Positions 34,531 through 47,500 of a DNA stretch of 64,000 nt are shown here, in pieces. Position 1 is the first letter of the stretch. Every line of letters starts with the position of its first letter. The stretch spans positions 81,608,847-81,672,846 of the forward strand of contig JAVIAB010000051.1 in the NCBI GenBank assembly GCA_032433765.1, read 5' to 3'. Both the position numbers and the translations under genes were made by a program. Source of the stretch: Megaustenia siamemsis (taxonomy: Eukaryota; Mollusca; Gastropoda; Stylommatophora; Ariophantidae). The notes under the pieces are model-generated. The model did not search any database. It saw only the letters and a list, made by a program, of their open reading frames with translations, and had not been told where the DNA came from.

Positions 34531-35060
34531 AGGGTATAAAGCTAATGTTATTCAGTCTAGCATGTGGTATGGAATGAGTTATAAAGCTAATATTATCCAG
34601 TCTACCATGTGGTGTAGAATGAGTTATAAAGCTAATATTATCCAGTCTACCATGTGGTATAGAATGAGTTATAAAGCTAATGTTATCCAGTCTAGCATGT
34701 GGTATAGAATGAGTTATAAAGCTAATGTTATCCAGTCTAGCATGTGGTATAGAATGAGTTATAAAGCTAATGTTATCCAGTCTACCATGTAGTATAGAAT
34801 GAGTTATAAATCTAATGTTATCTAGTCTACCATGTGGAATAGAATGAGTTGTAAAGCTAATGATATCCAGTCTTAGCATGTTATATAGAATGAGATATAA
34901 AGCTAATGTTATCCAGTCTACCTTGTGGTATAGAATGAGTTATAAAGCTAATGTTATCCATTCTCGCATGTGGTATAGAATGAGTTATAAAGCTAGTGTT
35001 ATCCAGTCTACCATGTGGTATAGAATTAAATGTAAAGGGAATCATATCTCCAGTGTTTAG
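34531..35060. repeat. 45-bp minisatellite, ~12 copies
   Basis: Unit gagttataaagctaatgtta tccagtctagcatgtggtat agaat (45 bp = 15 codons); variants tctagc and tctacc. Only 150 bases from the 54-bp array, but the units are unrelated. Confidence 0.95.
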
Positions 35061-35756
35061 TATGTAGAAATTCATAAACACCGACGTCAGTTGGCTCGAA
35101 CAGAAATTCAAACTCATTGGAGGAGATAAGTTCTTGGACACTAGCATTAATTAACCCACACAATTAGGCAGGATTCCTGCACTAAAATAAAAAGATATAC
35201 AATGAGCAGGATTATGCGGAATTAAACTTGTGATAAGTAATGGAAATATCTTAATCAATCAGCGCTCTCTTTAAGACTAACAACGTGAACTCTCCAGACA
35301 ATTTGCAGCTATATTTGTAGTAATTTGGAATTTGATGTGAAAATTAGGTTTATCTGTTCTGTGTTTGGTTTCACAATTATTTTCTCCATTTCTTCTTTCT
35401 TCTGTTCCCCTATTTTTGAAGCGAAAAAAAGTTTGCGCATTAAAGTTCTGAGTATTATAATGATGTAAACATAATGGTTGCCATGGAAACAAACTGAAGT
35501 AGTTCTTCGGGCTAAAGGAATAGGGCTTGAAAAGAGACGACGATGTTAGGTGAAAATAATGCCATGCTGAAAGCGACTTATCTGAGCAGTTATCGCATCT
35601 TACTGTACACTCCGTTACAGCGGAATAAAACTTCTTTTTAACACTTGTTCAAGGTAGAAGGGCAAAGAATATTAATAGTCGGGAAAATAAACGCAGATGT
35701 AATACATATAAGCAAAGAAGGACAGAACATTTGCTTTCAAATATTTGTGATCAACA
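35061..35756. other. Unassigned sequence
   Basis: Nothing recognised. Confidence 0.4.
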
Positions 35757-35950
35757 AACATTACTACTATCATCATCATCATGTAGCTTGCTCATGTTGG
35801 GACATACTCCGTCGACAGCTACTGTGAGGTTTTCTCTGGCCTGCATGAAATGTAAAGCTTCTCCAACGGTCTATCCCGCCTCGCCTATGATAATTTGCAT
35901 CCGTCTTCTTTTGTCTAGTTTGCCTGGAACAATGATAATTCATGATTATT
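35757..35950 (-). mobile_element. Possible LINE 3' tail, another lineage
   Basis: On minus, IIVPGKLDKRRRMQIIIGEA, a stop, then TVGEALHFMQARENLTVAVD GVCPNMSKL and a (gat)n tail (catcatcatcat at 35769-35783). Basic linker plus Arg-rich end plus gat tail resembles LINE C-termini, but the match is loose and no target duplication was found. Confidence 0.4.
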
Positions 35951-36524
35951 TTCTCTAGACTAAAAATGGTATTTTACATGCCCGGAACATTTTATTTTCC
36001 TTGTTTTATGTTCTTTATCAACGAATATTCAAGAGGTTTTTAAGTTCTTGCAAAATTGTACTTTTATGTTTATTTTTTCTAATTTATTCTTTTATTCTTT
36101 CATGGTATTCTGAGTATTCCTTCTGTAACACTTGCACTGAAGGGCACTGGTGCATTTTTAAGCAGACCTGTCGACTGCTAATGTTTCATAGCTATATGTT
36201 AACATGTGAAATATACAAGATCTTAGTAACATAATTTGTATTGCTATATCATTCATCGCCTTATGTTATACAATTGTTTTGTTTCGTTCATAGATATGTT
36301 CAGTTTACTTTTGATCTCCTTGATCGCCTGTTATGTATGAACCAAGATATTAAAAACTGGGGCCTCTTTTCAATATTTGTGCATTAACACTTATATCAAT
36401 TGTACATATGTTTTACTGTAGTGTATGTGTGTGTGTATCTGTGTTAGTCATATCTCATATTTTGGTATGTGTCAGTGTTAGTCATGCCTCATATCGTTGT
36501 GTGCATGTCTGTGTTGGTCACCTC
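35951..36524. other. Unassigned sequence
   Basis: Nothing recognised; a gt-rich patch near 36420-36440. Confidence 0.4.
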
Positions 36525-36870
36525 TAGTGACTCGGGCAGATGGTGCTCGTCAACCTGGAAGGGTCGACCATCTAAGGGCAGAATCCCCCCTACAGAAAAG
36601 ACAATCTGCTGCCTTGCAGGAAGATTGGGGACAATCAAAGGCTAAGAAAAGCAAACCTGAATGAAATGCTGGCTGAAATCGGATGCACTGGGCCACTGGC
36701 GCAGAACACAGTGCAACGTTTTAACAGGTATTCAATCAGAGTGGATCTAACAGACTCTAATTATGATGTTCTGTCTGTGGGGTCGATCAATTCACTTAAA
36801 CAGACAGCTGTCTTCATGTGAGAGTCTGGAATCCTACTCTGATTGAGTCTTGATCGCAGAGAGAGTTAGT
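36525..36870 (+). mobile_element. LINE 3' tail (possibly I/Nimb-like), partial
   Basis: The right part (36795-36866) repeats the segment at 57864-57940 closely: tcacttaaacagacagct, then gagagtctggaatcctactctgatt. On plus it reads SINSLKQTAVFM, stop, ESGILL, matching IESLKQTANFMRESGILL at 57.9 kb. The left part is unassigned and may be its upstream coding or UTR sequence. Ends in gagaga. Confidence 0.6.
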
Positions 36871-37354
36871 ATAAGAGGGTGATATTTCCCATATTTTCTA
36901 TCACAATATCTGCGAAAAGAGGTCTCTATTTACTGGTTTTATTCAGGATAGTGTTAGCAGATAAGCATGAAAAGATTGGAGTTTTATCAAAGAAACATAC
37001 GCATTCTCTCCAGCTCTCTCGTGATATCACATCCATCTCAGCATTTATCATATTCTGACGACTAACTGTGTGTCTATATGTTCAGAATTGGAGTCAACAA
37101 CGATGACCTAACGTCATCAAGTGCTGTACATTTTTTTTTAAATATGACGATCATCATTTTCAAGAGGACGTGAACTTCCGGTATATGGTGGATAGGATGA
37201 ATGAACAATTGAAGGTTATGCATGAAAAGTGTTCGTTTTTGCAGTTTCCTCATATTCCATGTCCGGCTTGTTGCAGGAGCTACTGAGTAAAGTGCTCTGT
37301 GCACACCGTGAGCTGTATGTCTCATCCGTTTTGATCATGTTTCGATATTCCAAT
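36871..37354. other. Unassigned sequence
   Basis: Nothing recognised. Confidence 0.4.
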
Positions 37355-37580
37355 TGTTTACGATGAATGATGATATCGTATAACAGGGAACAGTTGGCTG
37401 TGTTCACTTTCTGCGCGGTTTCGCCATATGTCTTTTGGCGTGTGTTGAGACTGCTACGATGGGGACTACAGTTACCTTTCTTTGTTTGGGAGATGAGATA
37501 TTAATTTGGATGATTCCGCTGGCACGGGCGGTTGAGCAATTATGGATTTTAATTCGTTTGCAGTGATACCGGAGTCATCC
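37355..37580. repeat. Dispersed ~220-bp repeat, copy 1 (no SINE)
   Basis: Shares with 42831-43040: ttacgatgaatgatgatatc, gtatgtcttt, gctacgatggggact, ctttctttgtttgg, ttggatgattcc, gcggttgagcaattatggat and cgtttgcagtgata. Family not recognised. It shows an uninterrupted sequence where copy 2 has a SINE. Confidence 0.8.
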
Positions 37581-38114
37581 ATAATAAAATAACCAAATTT
37601 ATCATATTCACTATCACCGTGTGCAGGACTATCACATTTATCACGTGCCCAAACGAATAATTAAGCGAGACCTGGAGATACGAAGTGTTATGGGATCATT
37701 GCCACGAGCAAAGCAACGCCCAGTGCTTTCCAGTAAGACAGAGTTATGACAGACATTTGTGAATGGATGTGGACAGTTGATTTGATCTTAGGTTCCCTGC
37801 AGGTTACAGTGCCTACCAATATATGATGGCAACATAGTCTGACACTGTTTTAAGCCAGCTCATTTTGCGAGCTTCCAATGAAAGCTCAGAAGGTGCAACA
37901 GGCGATGTCTGGGATAATGCTCCAGACGGACCCGCCCCCCTTTTCAGTGTCAAGAAGCTAAACGGTCGAAACGTTTGTTAATCTACACATCACTTTTGTG
38001 ATGATCAAAATGTAAAATATTGCAAATCTATGTATAAAGATCGTCCTGTTGTTGTATACGTGCAGGCTGGCGAAGAGTTGATTATGTCCAAAGTGATGTA
38101 GCCACCCAACTCTC
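37581..38114. other. Unassigned sequence
   Basis: Nothing recognised. Confidence 0.4.
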
Positions 38115-38767
38115 CACTACATTTCTGTCAATTGGTATAATCGTATAAACCATATCTATATATTACATTTGCCCTACATTTCTGTCAACAATTGGTATAA
38201 TCGTATAAAACATATCTATATATTACATTTACCCTACATTTCTGTCAACAATTGGTATAATCGTATAAAACATATCTATATATTACATTTACCCTACATT
38301 TCTGTCAACAATTGGTATAATCGTATAAAACATATCTATATATTACATTTACCCTACATTTCTGTCAATTGGTATAATCGTTTAAAAAAAATCTATATAT
38401 TACATTTACCCTACATTTCTGTCAACAATTGGTATAATCGTATAAAACATATCTATATATTACATTTACCCTACATTTCTGTCAATTGGTATAATCGTAT
38501 AAAACATATCTATATATTACATTTACCCTACATTTCTGTCAACAATTGGTATAATCGTATAAAACATATCTATATATTACATTTACCCTACATTTCTGTC
38601 AACAATTGGTATAATCATATAAAACATATCTATATATTACATTTACCCTACATTTCTGTCAACAATTGGTATCATCATATAAAACATATCTATATATTAC
38701 ATTTACCCTACATTTCTGTCAACATTTGGTATCACCTTATAAAACTTCTCTACCCTACATTTCTAAT
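38115..38767. repeat. 60/57-bp minisatellite, ~11 copies
   Basis: Unit accctacatttctgtcaaca attggtataatcgtataaaa catatctatatattacattt (60 bp = 20 codons). Some copies lack caa (57 bp), so length variants stay in frame and 220 codons are open on plus. No evidence of translation. Confidence 0.95.
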
Positions 38768-39174
38768 AGTTAACGATAATATTGTGGAAATCGGCAAGGC
38801 TGTGACGGCAGCAGTGATACAGTATATGTAGAACAGCATCGAACAAGCAAAAACGTGATTGAGCAAATAGCTAAAAACTCTCTCTCTCACAATCTACCTC
38901 TAAATCTCTCTCTCTCTCCCACTATCTACCTCTAGTTCTCTCTCTCTCTCTCTCTCTATCACTATTTACCTCTAACTTTCTCTCTCACTATCTACCTCTA
39001 GTTCTCTCTCTCTCAATCACAAACATTCCTTCTTTTACAACATAAAGAGACAAATAAAGAGAACTGTTCTCTATGGTTTGTATCCCATCTTGTAGACACA
39101 TTGACATTTGATATTTCATAAAACTTGGAGGTGTCCCTGTCGACATGTCAGGTCTTATTGCGTTGCTATATGCT
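38768..39174. other. Unassigned sequence with CT-rich simple repeats
   Basis: (ct)n stretches and ctctcactatctacctctag repeats at about 38878-39022. Confidence 0.6.
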
Positions 39175-39246
39175 CATCATCATCATCAAGTACCGGGCCT
39201 GCTAACGTAGGTGATCAAGTCTCTCCACAAATTTCGATCTCAACAG

Positions 39247-39516
39247 TTATTTATAATTTCTGTTGTTGACCTTCTGCCAAGCCATTCTCTCGAGCTGTTT
39301 GGTATTGTTTTTCCCTCTATCTCTTCGTCCCTCAATTTTTCCAGTTGTTACAATATATTCCAGTTGCTCTCTTCTCACTACATGGCCAAAAAATGATGAT
39401 TGTTTCTTCTTAATATTGGAAATTAGCTCTCTTTTTGCTTTGACCTCTCTCAGAACATCTTCATTACTCTTCTTAGCTGTCCATGGTACTCTCAACATTC
39501 TTCTGTAAAACCACAT
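39247..39516 (-). pseudogene. RTE C-terminal tail, open fragment (family A)
   Basis: 89 codons: WFYRRMLRVPWTAKKSNEDV, SSFFGHVVRREQLEYIVTTG, KIEGRRDRGK, then a frameshift diverts it to KNNTKQLERMAWQKVNNRNY. This basic tail follows the thumb in RTE polyproteins. Confidence 0.85.
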
Positions 39517-39711
39517 TTGTACAGACTCCAGTGATTTTCTTGTTTGTTGTCATATTGTCCATGATTCGCATTCATATGTTAAGACTGGCTCTACGTAACA
39601 TTTAAGAACTCGTTTTCTTGTTTCTATTGTCAAAAATGGATTGTATAGTATCTTCCTCATTTTTTGGAAAGCTGCTTTTGCCTGAGCCATTCTGCATCTC
39701 ACCTCTTTTGT

Positions 39712-40431
39712 TCATCTTCCGTCTGAGGTTAACCAAGTTCCCAAATATTTAAATTCATTTACCTGTTTTAATATTGTTCCACTCGTCTTTATTTTGCACT
39801 GAGGTGATGTCTTTTTCTTTGTTGTGACCATTACCTCTGTCTTTTTGCTATTAAGACTGAGTCCTTTATTTTTGCTTTCTTTCACTATAATGTCCAACAT
39901 TTCTTGTAACTCATTTTCACTCTTAGCGATTAAGACTGTATCATCAGCATACCTTACATTATTTATATTATGACCTCCAATTGTTATTCCAGGCATGCCC
40001 CTTATGGATCTTAAAATAATCTCACAATAAATATTAAACAAATCTGGTGACAGTACACAACCTTGACTAACACCCTGTTTTATTTGTTGAAACATTCCCA
40101 ATTGGTTTCCAGTTCTTATGGCCGCTGTTTGTTGCCAGTACATGTTCTTTATTATTCTTAGATCTTTGCTGTCTACGTTTATGCTTTCTAAAATTTTGAT
40201 TATTTCTTGGTGCTTTACTTTGTCAAATGCCTTTGTGTAATCTATGAAACATAGGTATAGATCTGTTTTCACCTCTATGGCTCTTTCTGCTAAAGATCTT
40301 ATGATGCATATGGCATTGCTTGTTCCTTTACCTTCAACAAAACCACACTGTTCATCGCTAATTTCTGGACTGATTTTGTTTCGCACTCTTCGCATGATGA
40401 TTCTTAGTAATATCTTAGTCATGTGACTCAT
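39712..40431 (-). pseudogene. RTE reverse transcriptase palm, 239 open codons
   Basis: Best preserved polymerase fragment in the window. Motifs: QCGFVEGKGTSNAI (residues 28-41), FIDYTKAFDKVKH (62-74; first catalytic Asp), QGVSQGCVLSPDLFNIY (119-135), RYADDTVLIAK (160-170; catalytic Asp pair) and VNEFKYLGTWLTSDGR (224-239). All catalytic aspartates are present. It starts after RT motif 2, with no endonuclease upstream in this copy, and ends at a frameshift; the thumb continues in another frame. Apparently recent but not functional. Confidence 0.92.
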
Positions 40432-40736
40432 AAGGCTTATTGTGCGATGATCATCGCATTCTATTCTTTGGTAGGGCTATGAATATTGATTTGAGCAGGT
40501 CGTCTGGTATATATCCGCTGTTGAACATATATCATTCAATATTATTTTTTATAATTTCTAAAAAATATTGAATGATATACAATATACTACTTGCTGTTAA
40601 TGATGTTTGTTGGTAATCGTTTTATATCGTCCCGTTTCTGGATGTGTATCTCTCACAATTGATTTTGCAAACTACATTAATTCTACATCTTCATTTCCTG
40701 GTTGTGTATACCTTTTTTTTACACTTCTACTTCCAA

Positions 40737-41273
40737 AAGAGGTGAGATGCAGAATGGCTCAGGCAAAAGCAGCTTTCCAAAAAATGAGGAAGAACGATGC
40801 AATCCATTTTTGATAATAGAAACAAGAAAAAGAGTTCTGAAATGTTACGTAGAGCCAGTCTTAACATATGGATGCGAATCATGGACAATAGGACAACAAA
40901 CAAGAAAATCACTGGAGTCTGTAGAAATGTGGTTTTACAGAAGAATGTTAGAAGTACCATGGACAGCTAAGAAGAGTAATGAAGATGTTCTGAGAGAGGT
41001 CAAAGCAAAAAGAGAGCTAATTTCCAATATTAGGAAGAAATAATAATCATTTTTTTGGTCATGTAATGAGAAGAGAACAATTGGAATATATTGTAACAAC
41101 TGGAAAAATTGAGGGACGAAGAGATAGAGGGAAGCAAAGAGAAAAAATAACAGACAGCTTAAGAGAATGGCTTGGCAGAAAGTCAACAACAGAAATGATA
41201 AATAGCTGCCGAGATCGAAAGTTGTGGAGAGACATGATCACCTGCGTCAGCAGGCCCGGTACTTGATGATGAT
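40737..41273 (+). mobile_element. RTE-type LINE (family A), 537-bp 3' end with target duplication
   Basis: Plus-strand thumb and tail: VRCRMAQAKAAFQKMRKNDA, then a frameshift, LKCYVEPVLTYGCESWTIGQ, VPWTAKKSNEDVLREVKAKR, another frameshift, MRREQLEYIVTTGKIEGRRD, DRKLWRDMITC, PGT stop and a gat tail. A 9-bp repeat, tacttccaa, flanks it at 40728-40736 and 41274-41282. Lies in the opposite orientation to the copy at 39175-40560. Confidence 0.93.
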
Positions 41274-41282
41274 TACTTCCAA

Positions 41283-42568
41283 TCCATCTTATATTATCCT
41301 TCTCTATTCCTTTGTTGTGAATACCCATGTATGATATATGTAACACAATGTCGGTAAAAAAAAAGACAGTATCTCATATTAAATTGTATGAATGATGACC
41401 ACTACGGATATTTTTTTCTATTCAATGAAAACTAGTGGCTTCTGGCTTCTGATATTTTCTGTGATAGAAGAGGCAGACAAACGCGGCATTAATAAGTTCT
41501 GGAGTATGTAGACAGTATGGGACTATTGAGATTAGAGAGATATGGCAATGTAGGTTTTTTCTAGTCTTTTATGTTCGAGAACATTGTTCAGAATGCAGCG
41601 AAGTTGATAAAGTTTATGATGTGGTCCGAAGCTTAATTAAATATAGAGAGGAATCATACGTTGAGGTATACAGACCAAGATGAAATGAAGATAATATGAA
41701 AGAATATGAAAAGTAAGAAAAATATTAGAAAGGGAGACGAGAGGAAGAGGAGACTTTATAAGGGTTGGAATAAAAGAACAAAAACAGAAAGAATAAGAAA
41801 GCGAAATTATTGAGGAAGTGAGGAAAGTAAACTGATGGTAAATAAGAGGAAGATGGATAGTAAGAAGTAGAAGTTGAAAGAGAAAATTAAACGAATGAAG
41901 TTGACCATGAGACAAAAGATGTGACAAATCTGACGAAAGAAGTGAACAATGAGACAATAAGAAGCCAAATGCGAGAAAGATGAAGCTAAATGCGAGAAAG
42001 ATGAAGCCAATGGCGAGAAAGGTGAACCCAAAGGAGAGGAAAAAGAGACCGAAGGAGAGGAAGATGAGACAAAGGAGAGGAAGATGAGACAAAAGGAGAG
42101 GAAGATGAGATCAAATGAGAATATTATAGATAATAAGAGAGTAAGATAACATGAAATGAGATAAGATAAAACAAAAGGTGAGGATGATAAGACGTAAGAA
42201 AAGAAGAAAGGTTAGATTAAGAGGACGACGAAATGAAGAATCGATTTTCTATTTCTTTAATGTCGCGTAACATCTTCACCATAGTCGACTTGACGTGTAC
42301 CCATACCTCTTATCGACATGTACCCCGGAGCTCTTATTACCTAAACTAGCTCTGGTCGGTTATTGGAATGGTTGGTTACTTAAACTAAATCAAGCTTTAC
42401 CAGTTCACGCCAGAATACCACTCGTCGTTCAGCTCATCTCAGATGTAAATTGGTACCTGTCTTACATCCTAGGGTAACAGATGAGACAGACTTTTCGTGC
42501 TTCGAATATATTCGAGAATATGTTCCTTACTGATATTTATTTAGATAGTGTTTCTAAATTCAGATTGC
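41283..42568. other. Unassigned sequence, purine-rich centre
   Basis: From ~41640 to 42230 the plus strand is strongly A/G-rich with loose gaggaagatgagacaaagga repeats. Open minus frames here (151 codons) are Ser/Phe/Leu-rich low-complexity and not called. Confidence 0.5.
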
Positions 42569-42579
42569 TTACGATGAAT

Positions 42580-42830
42580 TGGAGCCGCGATAGCTCAGTG
42601 GTTAGTGAACTGGACTACAACGGACAAGGGGTAGGGTTCGATCCAAACCGACGGCTTCCGGGTTCACCCAGCCTTAAATGGGTACCGGCTTTTTTCTGGG
42701 AAAGTAAAGCAGCACGGGCGTAATACCGACCACATTACCCCAAAAATCATGTGCTGAAGGTCTGTAAAATATAGGGTCACTAACACCATATTTCCCTATA
42801 CGCCACTTGGCGTGACGGGGGTACTTTACT
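42580..42830 (+). mobile_element. SINE family 1, full-length copy with target duplication
   Basis: From ggagccgcgatagctcagtg to cgtgacgggggtactttact. An 11-bp repeat, ttacgatgaat, flanks it at 42569-42579 and 42831-42841. It interrupts copy 2 of the dispersed repeat at the position where copy 1 (37355) reads ttacgatgaatgatgatatc without a break. Confidence 0.95.
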
Positions 42831-43040
42831 TTACGATGAATGATGATATCGTAAGACGAAGGACAGTTCAGATGTGCTCACTGTCGGTATGTCTTTTAAC
42901 GTGTGCTGTGTTTGCTATGATGGGGACTGCGACTGTCTTTCTTTGTTTGGATATTCGATGAGATGTTCATTTGGATGATTCCAGTGGCACTGGCGGTTGA
43001 GCAATTATGGATTTCCATTCGTTTGCAGTGATACAGGGGC
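42831..43040. repeat. Dispersed ~220-bp repeat, copy 2
   Basis: Partner of 37355-37580, diverged by base changes and small indels; shared landmarks run from gatgatatcgta to gtttgcagtgata. Confidence 0.8.
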
Positions 43041-43480
43041 CTTCGAATAACCATAAACATGTTCCTTACTATCTGAATATGTTGCTTAACGCATTTTTCT
43101 GCAACAGATAACTGATGACGATTTATTCCATTTAGTAAAAAAAAAGTTGGTATAGAAGCATACCTCTTGTTGTCCATCAGCCTCAACGATAACCACATTG
43201 TCACCTTTAATTGCCTGAGTAGGTTCGGAGACAGCTGACGCGGACAAAACGAGGCCTCCTACTTCCTAATGTTCACCCGTTAAATGGCGTAGGTCCGTTG
43301 TGTCACAAGTTTATGGGAAACAGCGATATCTACACCTTCGACCCGATACGTCATCCTCAGCATGTTAGATCTCTAATTTAACCATTTTTTTTTCCTGAGC
43401 AGCGGTCATTTTGGGACTACCCTTTTAGACTTTTATCTCTGCCAGTTCTTTAACATGCGTTTTCTGTGATGGCTAGAAAT
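43041..43480. other. Unassigned sequence; possible small exon on minus
   Basis: On minus, about 43172-43265 reads GGLVLSASAVSEPTQAIKGD then NVVIVEADGQQ and is followed by a possible splice donor (caagag/gtatgc). The composition looks protein-like, but the open run is short, no acceptor with a pyrimidine tract is seen, and I do not recognise a family. Confidence 0.25.
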
Positions 43481-43489
43481 CGGATCTCA

Positions 43490-43622
43490 CTACAAAGACT
43501 AGGGGAGGGTAAACCACGGAGAAAGCATAGATTCGAAGATTTAAAAACTTGCCTGTAGCAGGGTTCAAACTCAGGCATTCCCGTCCGGAGGCCAACGCCA
43601 CGCCGCTAAACCAACCAGTTTC
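43490..43622 (-). mobile_element. tRNA-derived SINE fragment (family 3)
   Basis: On minus: ctggttggtttagcggcgtg (A-box-like), a loop with tccggacgggaatgcctg, and B-box-like gagtttgaaccctgctacag, then a short unique tail. Single copy here; a decayed true tRNA is the alternative, but there is no proper acceptor pairing. Confidence 0.6.
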
Positions 43623-43784
43623 ACACACATACACCCCCCCCCCACCACACACACACACTTCGTGTTTGCTGCAGTGAGGGAGTAGTCGTGTTGAGTGCTG
43701 AATAATTGAATGGTATTGAAGTTTATGAAGTGATCGAAAAATGATGTCATTGAAGTGTTTCCCATGGCAAGATAGTCTAGATTT

Positions 43785-44568
<784 letters not shown>

Positions 44569-47500
44569 TTTGTGTTAGTTGCCAAGTTCACTAAACGCTA
44601 ACTTATTTCTAGTTTGTGGTAGTTGTCAATTTTACTAACCTATTTCTAGTTTGTGTTAGTTGTCAATTTTACTAACCGATTTCTTGTTTGTGCTAGTTGT
44701 CAATTTTAATAACCGATTTCTAGTTTGTGGTAGTTGTCAATTTGACTAATCGATTTCTAGTTTGTGTTAGTTGTCAATTTTACTAACCTATTTCTAGTTT
44801 GTGTTAGTTGTCAATTTTATAAACCGATTTCTAGTTTGTGTTAGTTGTCAATTTTACTAACCGATTTCTAGTTTGTGCTAGTTGTCAATTTTACTAACCG
44901 ATTTCTAGTTTGTGCAAGTTGTCAATTTTACTAACCTATTTCTAGTTTGAGGTAGTTGTCAATTTTACTAACCTATTTCTAGTTTGAGTTAGTTGTCAAT
45001 TTTACTAACCTATTTCTAGTTTGTGCTAGTTGTCAATTTTACTAACCTATTTCTAGTTTGTGCAAGTCGTCAATTTTACTAACCTATTTCTAGTTGGTGC
45101 AAGTTGTCAATTTTACTAACCTATTTCTAGTTTGTGCTAGTTGTCAATTTTACAAACCTATTTCTAGTTTGTGCTAGTTGTCAATTTTTCTAACCAATTT
45201 CTAGTTTGTAGTAGTTGTCAATTTTACTAACATATTTCTAGTTTGTGCTAGTTGTCAATTTTACTAACGGATTTCTAGTTTGTGCAAGTTGTCAATTTTA
45301 CTAACCTATTTCTAGTTTGAGGTAGTTGTCAATTTTACTAACCTATTTCTAGTTTGTGCTAGTTGTCAATTTTACTAACCTATTTCTAGTTTGAGGTAGT
45401 TGTCAATTTTACTAACCTATTTCTAGTTTGTGTTAGTTGTCAATTTTACTAACCGATTTCTAGTTTGTGTTAGTTGTCAATTTTACTAACCGATTTCTAG
45501 TTTGTGTTAGTTGTCAATTTTACTAACCGATTTCTAGTTTGTGCTAGTTGTCAATTTTACTAACCGATTTCTAGTTTGTGCAAGTTGTCAATTTTACTAA
45601 CCTATTTCTAGTTTGTGCTAGTTGTCACTTTTACTAACCTATTTCTAGTTTGAGGTAGTTGTCAATTTTACTAACCTATTTCTAGTTTGTGCTAGTTGTC
45701 AAGCTCACTAACCTATTTCTAGTTTGTGCAAGTTGTCAATTTTACTAACCTATTTCTAGTTTGCGCTAGCTGTCAATTTTACTAACCTATTTCTAGTTTG
45801 TGCTAGTTGTCAATTTTACTAACCGATTTATAGCTTGTGCTAGTTGTCAGGTTTACTAAACTATTTCTAGTTTGTGCAAGTTGTCAATTTAACTAACCTA
45901 TTTCTAGTTTGTGCAAGTTGTCAATTTAACTAACCTATTTCTAGTTGGTAGTAGTTGTCAATTTTACTAACCTATTTCTAGTTTGTGTTAGTTGTCAATT
46001 TTACTAACCTATTTCTAGTTTGTGCCAGCTGTCAATTTTACTAACCTGTTTCTAGTTTGTGCTAGTTGTCAATTTTACTAACCTATTTATAGCTTGCGCT
46101 AGTTGTCAGGTTTACTAATCTATTTCTAGTTTGTCCTAGTTGTCAATTTAACTAACCGATTTCTAATTTGTGCTAGTTGTCAATTTTGCTATCCGATTTC
46201 TAGTTTGCGCTAGTTGTCAATTTTACTAACCTATTTCTAGTTTGAGGTAATTGTCAATTTTACTAACCTATTTCTAGTTTGCGTTAGTTGTCAATTTTAC
46301 TAACCGATTTCTAGTTTGCGTTAGTTGTCAATTTTACTAACCGATTTCTAGTTTGTGTTAGTTGTCAATTTTACTAACCGATTTCTAGTTTGTGTTAGTT
46401 GTCAATTTTACTAACCGATTTCTAGTTTGTGCTAGTTGTCAATTTTACTAACCTACTTCTAGTTTGAGGTAGTTGTCAATTTTACTAACCTATTTCTAGT
46501 TTGTGTTAGTTGTCAATTTTACTAACCGATTTCTAGTTTGTGTTAGTTGTCAATTTTACTAACCGATTTCTAGTTTGTGTTAGTTGTCTATTTTACTAAC
46601 CTATTTCTAGTTTGTGCTAGTTGTCAATTTTACTAACCGATTTCTAGTTTGTGCAAGTTGTCAATTTTACTAACATATTTCTAGTTTGTGCTAGTTGTCA
46701 CTTTTACTAACCTATTTCTAGTTTGAGGTAGTTGTCAATTTTACTAACCTATTTCTAGTTTGTGCTAGTTGTCAAGCTCATTAACCTATTTCTAGTTTGT
46801 GCAAGTTGTCAATTTTACTAACCTATTTCTAGTTTGCGCTAGCTGTCAATTTTACTAACCTATTTCTAGTTTGTGCTAGTTGTCAATTTTACTAACCGAT
46901 TTATAGCTTGTGCTAGTTGTCAGGTTTACTAAACTATTTCTAGTTTGTGCAAGTTGTCAATTTAACTAACCTATTTCTAGTTTGTGCAAGTTGTCAATTT
47001 AACTAACCTATTTCTAGTTGGTAGTAGTTGTCAATTTTACTAACCTATTTCTAGTTTGTGTTAGTTGTCAATTTTACTAACCTATTTCTAGTTTGTGCTA
47101 GTTGACACTTTTACTAACCTATTTCTAGTTAGAGGTAGTTGTCAATTTTACTAACCTATTTCTAGTTTGTGCTAGTTGTCAAGCTCACTAACCTATTTCT
47201 AGTTTGTGCAAGTTGTCAATTTTACTAACCTATTTCTAGTTTGCGCTAGCTGTCAATTTTACTAACCTATTTCTAGTTTGTGCTAGTTGTCAATTTTACT
47301 AACCGATTTATAGCTTGTGCTAGTTGTCAGGTTTACTAAACTATTTCTAGTTTGTGCAAGTTGTCAATTTAACTAACCTATTTCTAGTTTGTGCAAGTTG
47401 TCAATTTAACTAACCTATTTCTAGTTGGTAGTAGTTGTCAATTTTACTAACCTATTTCTAGTTTCTGTTAGTTGTCAATTTTACTAACCTATTTCTAGTT

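Larger units (their letters stand above)
39175..40560 (-). mobile_element. RTE-type LINE (family A), ~1.4-kb 5'-truncated copy
   Basis: Minus-strand element running from RT motif 1 (NSGYIPDDLLKSIFIALPK near 40455-40525) through the palm, thumb (RMAQAKAAFQKM near 39665-39705), YECESWTI near 39565 and the basic C-terminal tail to a (gat)n end at 39177-39189. Architecture (AP-endonuclease/RT type, no RNase H, LYGCESW and tail with short tandem gat end) is that of RTE elements. A frameshift before residue FFGHVV and one near 39715 break the frame. I did not find a target duplication; the 5' end lies at a palindrome (40529-40577). Confidence 0.92.

Noticed and set aside
41637..42092. 151-codon Ser/Phe/Leu-rich minus frame, membrane-like
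   Set aside because: Antisense of an A/G-rich low-complexity tract; hydrophobic appearance comes from base composition.
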